DNA from: Candidatus Aenigmatarchaeota archaeon
Lineage (GTDB): Archaea; Aenigmatarchaeota; Aenigmatarchaeia; Aenigmatarchaeales; Aenigmatarchaeaceae
Length of the DNA stretch: 33,321 bases
Reading direction: 5' to 3'
Assembly (NCBI GenBank): GCA_011773475.1
Contig: WVXN01000011.1
Coordinates: 1-33,321, forward strand
In this document: in pieces, positions 29,879 through 33,321 of the stretch
Numbering within the stretch: position 1 is the first letter of the stretch
How the letters are laid out: every line of letters starts with the position of its first letter
Notes under the pieces: generated by a model
Told to the model about the DNA's origin: nothing
Databases searched by the model: none
What the model saw: only the letters and a program-made list of their open reading frames with translations
Made by a program: the position numbers and the translations under genes

Positions 29879-30819
29879 GGGACAAAATTAGGGAATATCT
29901 TGCTTTAAAAGAACCTAAGATGAAAGCTGTATTGAAAATACAGTCAGAAATAATGTATTCTATAAGAAAATTCTTAAAAAAAGAAGGCTTCTTAGAGATA
30001 AGAGCTCCTATATTCGAACCATTCACAGATCCAGGGATAAGAGGATCAAAATTTTTTGAAATAGATTTTTACGGTAAAACATACAGTTTAATGAGTGCTT
30101 TAACAGTTCATAAACCTTTGTTGGCAACACATTTAGGAAAAATATTTTCATTTTGTCCATGTGCTAGAAGGGAACCAGAAACTTCAAGAGATACAGGAAG
30201 ACATTTATCAGAATTTTATCAAGTAGAAATCGAGATGTTAGAAAAAGATTACGAGGACGCCATGAAATTGGCAGAAAGACTGGTCTCATTTGTTATTTCA
30301 GAAATAAAGAAAAAATGCGAAGAAGAACTAAAAATCTTAGGCAGAGACATCAAGGTGCCAAGTTTACCATTTAAAAGATTAAGTCACAAAGAAGCTGTTG
30401 ATTTAGCAAAAAAACTAGGATTCGAAGCTTTCTATGAAAAGGAGCTACCTTGGAAGGTAGAAAGAGCAATTTCAATGCAATTTGACAAACCATTTTTTGT
30501 AAAATTTTATCCAAAGGACAGCAGAAGTTTTTATGATAAAGATGACAGTGATTTTCAACTTAGTTTTGATTTGTTATATCCTGAAGGATTTGGAGAAGCA
30601 ATATCAGGAAGTGAGAGAGAATTTGAATATGAAAAAGTTTTGAAAAAATTGAAAAAGTCAGGAGATATTGGAAAATTCGAGTTATACTTAAAAATATTAA
30701 AAGAAGGAGTTAAACCAACAGCAGGATTTGGTTTAGGTCTAGAGAGATTAACAAGATTTATTTGTGGTTTAGAACACATTCAAGATGCTGCACCATTTAC
30801 AAAACTACCAGGAGGATAA
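29875..30819 (+). CDS. Archaeal asparagine synthetase related to AsnRS (AS-AR)
   Basis: 314 aa. Class II synthetase catalytic core without the N-terminal anticodon-binding OB domain. Motif-2-like CARREPETSRDTGRHLSEFYQVEIEML (in outline) and motif-3-like GFGLGLERLTRF flank a GEAISGSEREFEYE segment where AsnRS has GGSER. This is the architecture of the Pyrococcus AS-AR enzyme, which makes asparagine from aspartate and ammonia (or glutamine) via aspartyl-AMP. Start is the GTG at 29875 overlapping the AbrB stop. The real AsnRS follows immediately, so the pair arose by duplication. Confidence 0.85.
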   Translation: MRDKIREYLALKEPKMKAVLKIQSEIMYSIRKFLKKEGFLEIRAPIFEPFTDPGIRGSKFFEIDFYGKTYSLMSALTVHKPLLATHLGKIFSFCPCARREPETSRDTGRHLSEFYQVEIEMLEKDYEDAMKLAERLVSFVISEIKKKCEEELKILGRDIKVPSLPFKRLSHKEAVDLAKKLGFEAFYEKELPWKVERAISMQFDKPFFVKFYPKDSRSFYDKDDSDFQLSFDLLYPEGFGEAISGSEREFEYEKVLKKLKKSGDIGKFELYLKILKEGVKPTAGFGLGLERLTRFICGLEHIQDAAPFTKLPGG

Positions 30820-30850
30820 AAATAAATATAAAAATAGGGATAGTGATTAT

Positions 30851-32110
30851 ATGGGTTTCATTCATGTTCAAGATGTATTGACAGGAAAACTGACTGGAAA
30901 AGAGGTTTCCTTAAGAGGTTGGGTCTATAGAAAAAGAGACCAGAAAGAAATGGTCTTTCTGATTTTAAGAGACTCAACAGGTGTAATCCAGCTAGCTTGC
31001 AAAGGAATTGAAGAAGCAAGAAAAGCTACAATCGAGTCTTCTATCCAAGTTTCAGGAATTGTTAAAGAAGATAAAAGAGCTCCTGGTGGGCTTGAGATCC
31101 AGGTAAAAGATTTAACAATTGTCGGACTAGCTGAAACATTTCCAATCTCAAAAGACTTGAGCGAAGAATTTACAAGAGATGTGAGACATCTATGGATAAG
31201 GTCTCAAAAACTAAGAAGGATATTTAAAATAAGAAGCGAAGTTTTTAGAGCAATACACGACTTTTGTCGTTCAAGGGGATTTATTGAGATTCAGTCTCCT
31301 ATATTTACAACAGCTGCTTGTGAAGGCGGTTCTAGTTTATTCGAGGTCAAATACTTCGACAAAGAGCTATATCTTTCTCAATCCTGGCAATTGCATGCAG
31401 AAGCAATGATATATTCTTTAGAAAAAATATACACAATCACGCCAGCATTCAGGGCTGAAAAATCAAGAACAAAAAGACATATATCAGAATACTGGACAGC
31501 TGAAATAGAAGCTGCTTGGATGGGTCATGAAGAATTAATGGAATTTGGAGAAGATATGATCTTACATGTGGTTGCCCATGTTTTAAAACATTGTGAAAAA
31601 GAACTAAAGGAATTGGAAAGAGATTTAACAGAACTAAAAGAATTGAAAAAACCATTCCCAAGAATAAGTTATAAAGAAGCAATAGAAAAGCTAGGAAAGA
31701 AATGGGGACATGAGATAACTGATAAAGATGAGAGAGAATTAATAGAAAAACTAGGAGGTAAACCAGTATTTCTTACTAAGTTTCCAAGAGACATGAAAGC
31801 ATTTTACATGAGACCAGATACTAAAGACCCTAAAGTTGTTTTAGCATCTGACTTGCTCGTTCCTGAAGTCGGAGAAATAATTGGAGGAAGCGAAAGGATT
31901 TATGATGTCAAAGAACTCTTGGAATCAATAAAAATATTCAAACTTGACAAAAAGCATTACGAATGGTATTTGGATTTGAGAAGGTATGGAACTGTTCCTC
32001 ATTCTGGATTTGGTTTAGGAATTGAAAGATTAGTAATGTGGATTTCTGGAACAGAACATATAATGGATACAATTCCATTCCCAAGAACAATGACACGGTT
32101 TTATCCTTAA
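30851..32110 (+). CDS. asnS: Asparaginyl-tRNA synthetase
   Basis: 419 aa from the ATG at 30851, which follows AGGGATAGTGAT; a longer in-frame form from 30785 overlaps the previous gene and lacks support. N-terminal OB-fold (~1-110, LRGWVYRKRDQKEMVFLILRD), then the class II core: EGGSSLF (AsnRS-type rather than AspRS-type), FRAEKSRTKRHISEYW (motif 2), GGSERIYD and GFGLGIERL (motif 3), ending IPFPRTMTRFYP. It charges tRNA-Asn; tRNA-Asn lies 8 kb away in this window. It is directly downstream of AS-AR, giving synthesis and use of asparagine together. Confidence 0.95.
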   Translation: MGFIHVQDVLTGKLTGKEVSLRGWVYRKRDQKEMVFLILRDSTGVIQLACKGIEEARKATIESSIQVSGIVKEDKRAPGGLEIQVKDLTIVGLAETFPISKDLSEEFTRDVRHLWIRSQKLRRIFKIRSEVFRAIHDFCRSRGFIEIQSPIFTTAACEGGSSLFEVKYFDKELYLSQSWQLHAEAMIYSLEKIYTITPAFRAEKSRTKRHISEYWTAEIEAAWMGHEELMEFGEDMILHVVAHVLKHCEKELKELERDLTELKELKKPFPRISYKEAIEKLGKKWGHEITDKDERELIEKLGGKPVFLTKFPRDMKAFYMRPDTKDPKVVLASDLLVPEVGEIIGGSERIYDVKELLESIKIFKLDKKHYEWYLDLRRYGTVPHSGFGLGIERLVMWISGTEHIMDTIPFPRTMTRFYP

Positions 32111-32144
32111 CTATTATTAATAATTCTTAACCAAAATAATTATT

Positions 32145-32220
32145 GAGCCTGTAGCTCAGTCTGGATTAGAGCGACTGGCTTCGGACCAGTAGGTCGGGAG
32201 TTCGAATCTCCCCGGGCTCA
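32145..32220 (+). tRNA. tRNA-Arg (TCG)
   Basis: 76 nt. Acceptor GAGCCTG pairs with CGGGCTC (one T-G pair); discriminator A; no encoded CCA. Anticodon loop CTTCGGA between ACTGG and CCAGT gives anticodon TCG, decoding CGN arginine codons. T-arm GGGAG, TTCGAAT, CTCCC is perfect. Confidence 0.97.
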
Positions 32221-32224
32221 TTTC

Positions 32225-33055
32225 TTACCATCCACCTGATGCGCCACCGCCACCGCTTGCTCCTCCACCAAAACCTCCACCTCCTCCCCCTCCTCTACCT
32301 CCACCAAATCCACCAACAAAGAACCAAAAATGTGTTTGCTTTTTCTTCTTCTTTCTAATTTTCTTTCCACATTTTGGACATTCACAAATAATATAATCCC
32401 CTTCTGTATGACATTTCATCTTTGTTCCGCATTTGGGACATCTTTCTACAGCAACACTGCGAATTATAAATAAAATTAAAGGTAATATAACAAAGAAAAA
32501 CACAATAAAAAATATTATTATATTTTCAAGGACCAATTCATCTGAAAATCCTTCTCCAGAAATAACAGACTCGTCCCCTCCAGCCTGAATAACTTTTCCT
32601 ACAGCATCAACAGCATAATATAATCCGTCTCCATAATTTTCTTCTCTAAAATAAGGAGTTAAATATGTTCTTCCAATTCTTCCCGCTTTAGCATCATTAA
32701 TAATTGGTTCTAATCCATATCCAACTTCGAACCTCCATTTCCTATCCTGAATTGCAGCTACTATTAGTAAACCATTGTCAACATCTTTTTTTCCAATTCC
32801 GTTTTTTTCAAAAGTTTTAACAGCATACTCCTCGATGGACATTGGTTCTATTGTATCAACAGTTAAAACAGCAATTTCTATTGTCCAGTTTTTCTCGATC
32901 TCTTCGCATAAGGTATTAATTCTGCTCTCATCAGAAGCAGATAAAACATTAGCATAATCATTTACATATTTTTCCAGATTAGGAATCTCTTGAGAAAAGC
33001 CTATATTAATAAATAAAAGAAAAACTAGGAAAGCAATGCACAATAGTTTTTTCAT
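32225..33055 (-). CDS. TPM-domain membrane protein with zinc ribbon and Gly-rich tail
   Basis: 276 aa. Signal peptide (~1-21, ending GFSQ), then an extracytoplasmic TPM domain (~24-150) with NDYANVLSASDESRIN, IEIAVLTVDTIEPMSIEEYA (in outline) and the GYGLEPIINDAKAGRI block. A single membrane helix follows (~180-200), and on the inner side a zinc ribbon with RCPKCGTKMKCH and CECPKCGKKIRKKKKK. It ends in a Gly-rich tail typical of YgcG-like proteins. TPM domains are linked to membrane-protein turnover, for example with photosystem or respiratory complexes elsewhere. LemA follows upstream, the usual partner. Confidence 0.88.
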   Translation of the reverse strand: MKKLLCIAFLVFLLFINIGFSQEIPNLEKYVNDYANVLSASDESRINTLCEEIEKNWTIEIAVLTVDTIEPMSIEEYAVKTFEKNGIGKKDVDNGLLIVAAIQDRKWRFEVGYGLEPIINDAKAGRIGRTYLTPYFREENYGDGLYYAVDAVGKVIQAGGDESVISGEGFSDELVLENIIIFFIVFFFVILPLILFIIRSVAVERCPKCGTKMKCHTEGDYIICECPKCGKKIRKKKKKQTHFWFFVGGFGGGRGGGGGGGFGGGASGGGGASGGW

Positions 33056-33063
33056 TTTAAAGC

Positions 33064-33321
33064 CTAAGAGATTGTTAGATTAACTGTTGGAGCGATTTCT
33101 GCTCCTTCTTGAGCTTGGAAATATGACCTTTCTCCAAAACCAAATGCATTTGCAAGGATGTTTGATGGAAACATTTTAATTGCTGTGTTGTAATTTCTAA
33201 CCATGTCATTGTATCTAGATCTTTCAACTGCAATCCTATTCTCCGTTCCTGCTAATTCATCCATTAAAGATGATACTGCTTGTATTGCTTTTAATTCTGG
33301 ATAGTTTTCATAAACTAACAA
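33064..33321 (-). CDS. LemA family protein (N-terminal part outside window)
   Basis: 85 codons to the window edge; the apparent TTG start is the edge. NYPELKAIQAVSSLMDELAGTENRIAVERSRYNDMVRNYN (in outline) and FPSNILANAFGFGERSYF are the conserved C-terminal LemA helices. LemA proteins are membrane-anchored coiled-coil proteins frequently adjacent to TPM-domain proteins, as here (8 bp gap). Confidence 0.92.
   Translation of the reverse strand: MLVYENYPELKAIQAVSSLMDELAGTENRIAVERSRYNDMVRNYNTAIKMFPSNILANAFGFGERSYFQAQEGAEIAPTVNLTIS

Noticed and set aside
32225-32320. CCACCTCC-rich repeat
   Set aside because: It is the Gly-rich tail of the TPM-domain protein read on the other strand.
1-33321. CRISPR array, intact insertion sequence or integrase
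   Set aside because: No regularly spaced repeat-spacer pattern and no transposase or recombinase motifs were seen on either strand.

Overview
The window reads as the chromosome of a low-G+C archaeon. The archaeal information-processing set is explicit: TFS, TFB, an ATP-dependent DNA ligase, Hjc, an archaeal AsnRS next to an AsnRS-derived asparagine synthetase, a presenilin-type membrane protease, and promoters with TATA-like boxes about 25-30 nt before starts. Many genes also have strong Shine-Dalgarno sites (GGAGG/GGTGA). The gene mix (small zinc-ribbon proteins including a CxxC-x17-CxxC protein, FtsZ, many short unknown genes) suggests a DPANN-type lineage, but that placement is inference; no rRNA is present to prove it.

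Layout. 1-3 kb: end of a type I signal peptidase, tfs, then a VIT/CCC1-like membrane protein, a DUF211 protein and threonine synthase on the other strand. A 29-bp copy of the tfs 3' end recurs at 3.15 kb, followed by a compositionally odd orphan gene and an eroded pseudogene. 4.4-11 kb: presenilin/SPP-like protease, unknown gene, Hjc, a small duplicated-domain protein, DNA ligase, an unknown gene overlapping SurE, and an AbrB-PhoU regulator. 11-16.6 kb: two cupins, an Lrp/AsnC regulator, a nitroreductase, a small DUF4177-like protein, a pyrimidine-dimer glycosylase, a secreted anchored protein, a fasciclin protein, a micro zinc protein, a wHTH-PAS-PAS regulator, and a small membrane protein that may start at ATA. 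16.6-21 kb: one-gene units (HD hydrolase, M29-like aminopeptidase, guanylate-kinase-like protein, zinc-ribbon protein, unknown) separated by a local dispersed repeat family related to a tRNA T-arm. 21-25.4 kb: ftsZ, hairpin-rich spacers, tRNA-Asn, small genes, and a wHTH/zinc-ribbon/TFB cluster, ending in a second copy of the tRNA-Asn 3' end. 25.4-33.3 kb: a second VIT-like protein, secreted and membrane proteins, an AAA+ ATPase with an iteron-bearing upstream region, a large unknown protein, an AbrB/AS-AR/AsnRS cluster, tRNA-Arg, a TPM-domain protein and a LemA fragment.

Most interesting signals: (1) two cases, 20 kb apart, where a gene's 3' end is duplicated about 2.36-2.39 kb downstream, as integrative elements leave; (2) a repeat family in 16.6-21 kb whose fullest copy looks like a tRNA T-arm; (3) seven TACTTTA repeats and G-tracts upstream of an Orc/ExeA-like AAA+ gene, an origin or autoregulatory region; (4) a GC-rich hairpin with its own possible promoter and T-tract, a small-RNA candidate; (5) an ATA codon placed correctly behind a perfect Shine-Dalgarno site. 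No CRISPR array, intact insertion sequence, integrase or rRNA was seen.
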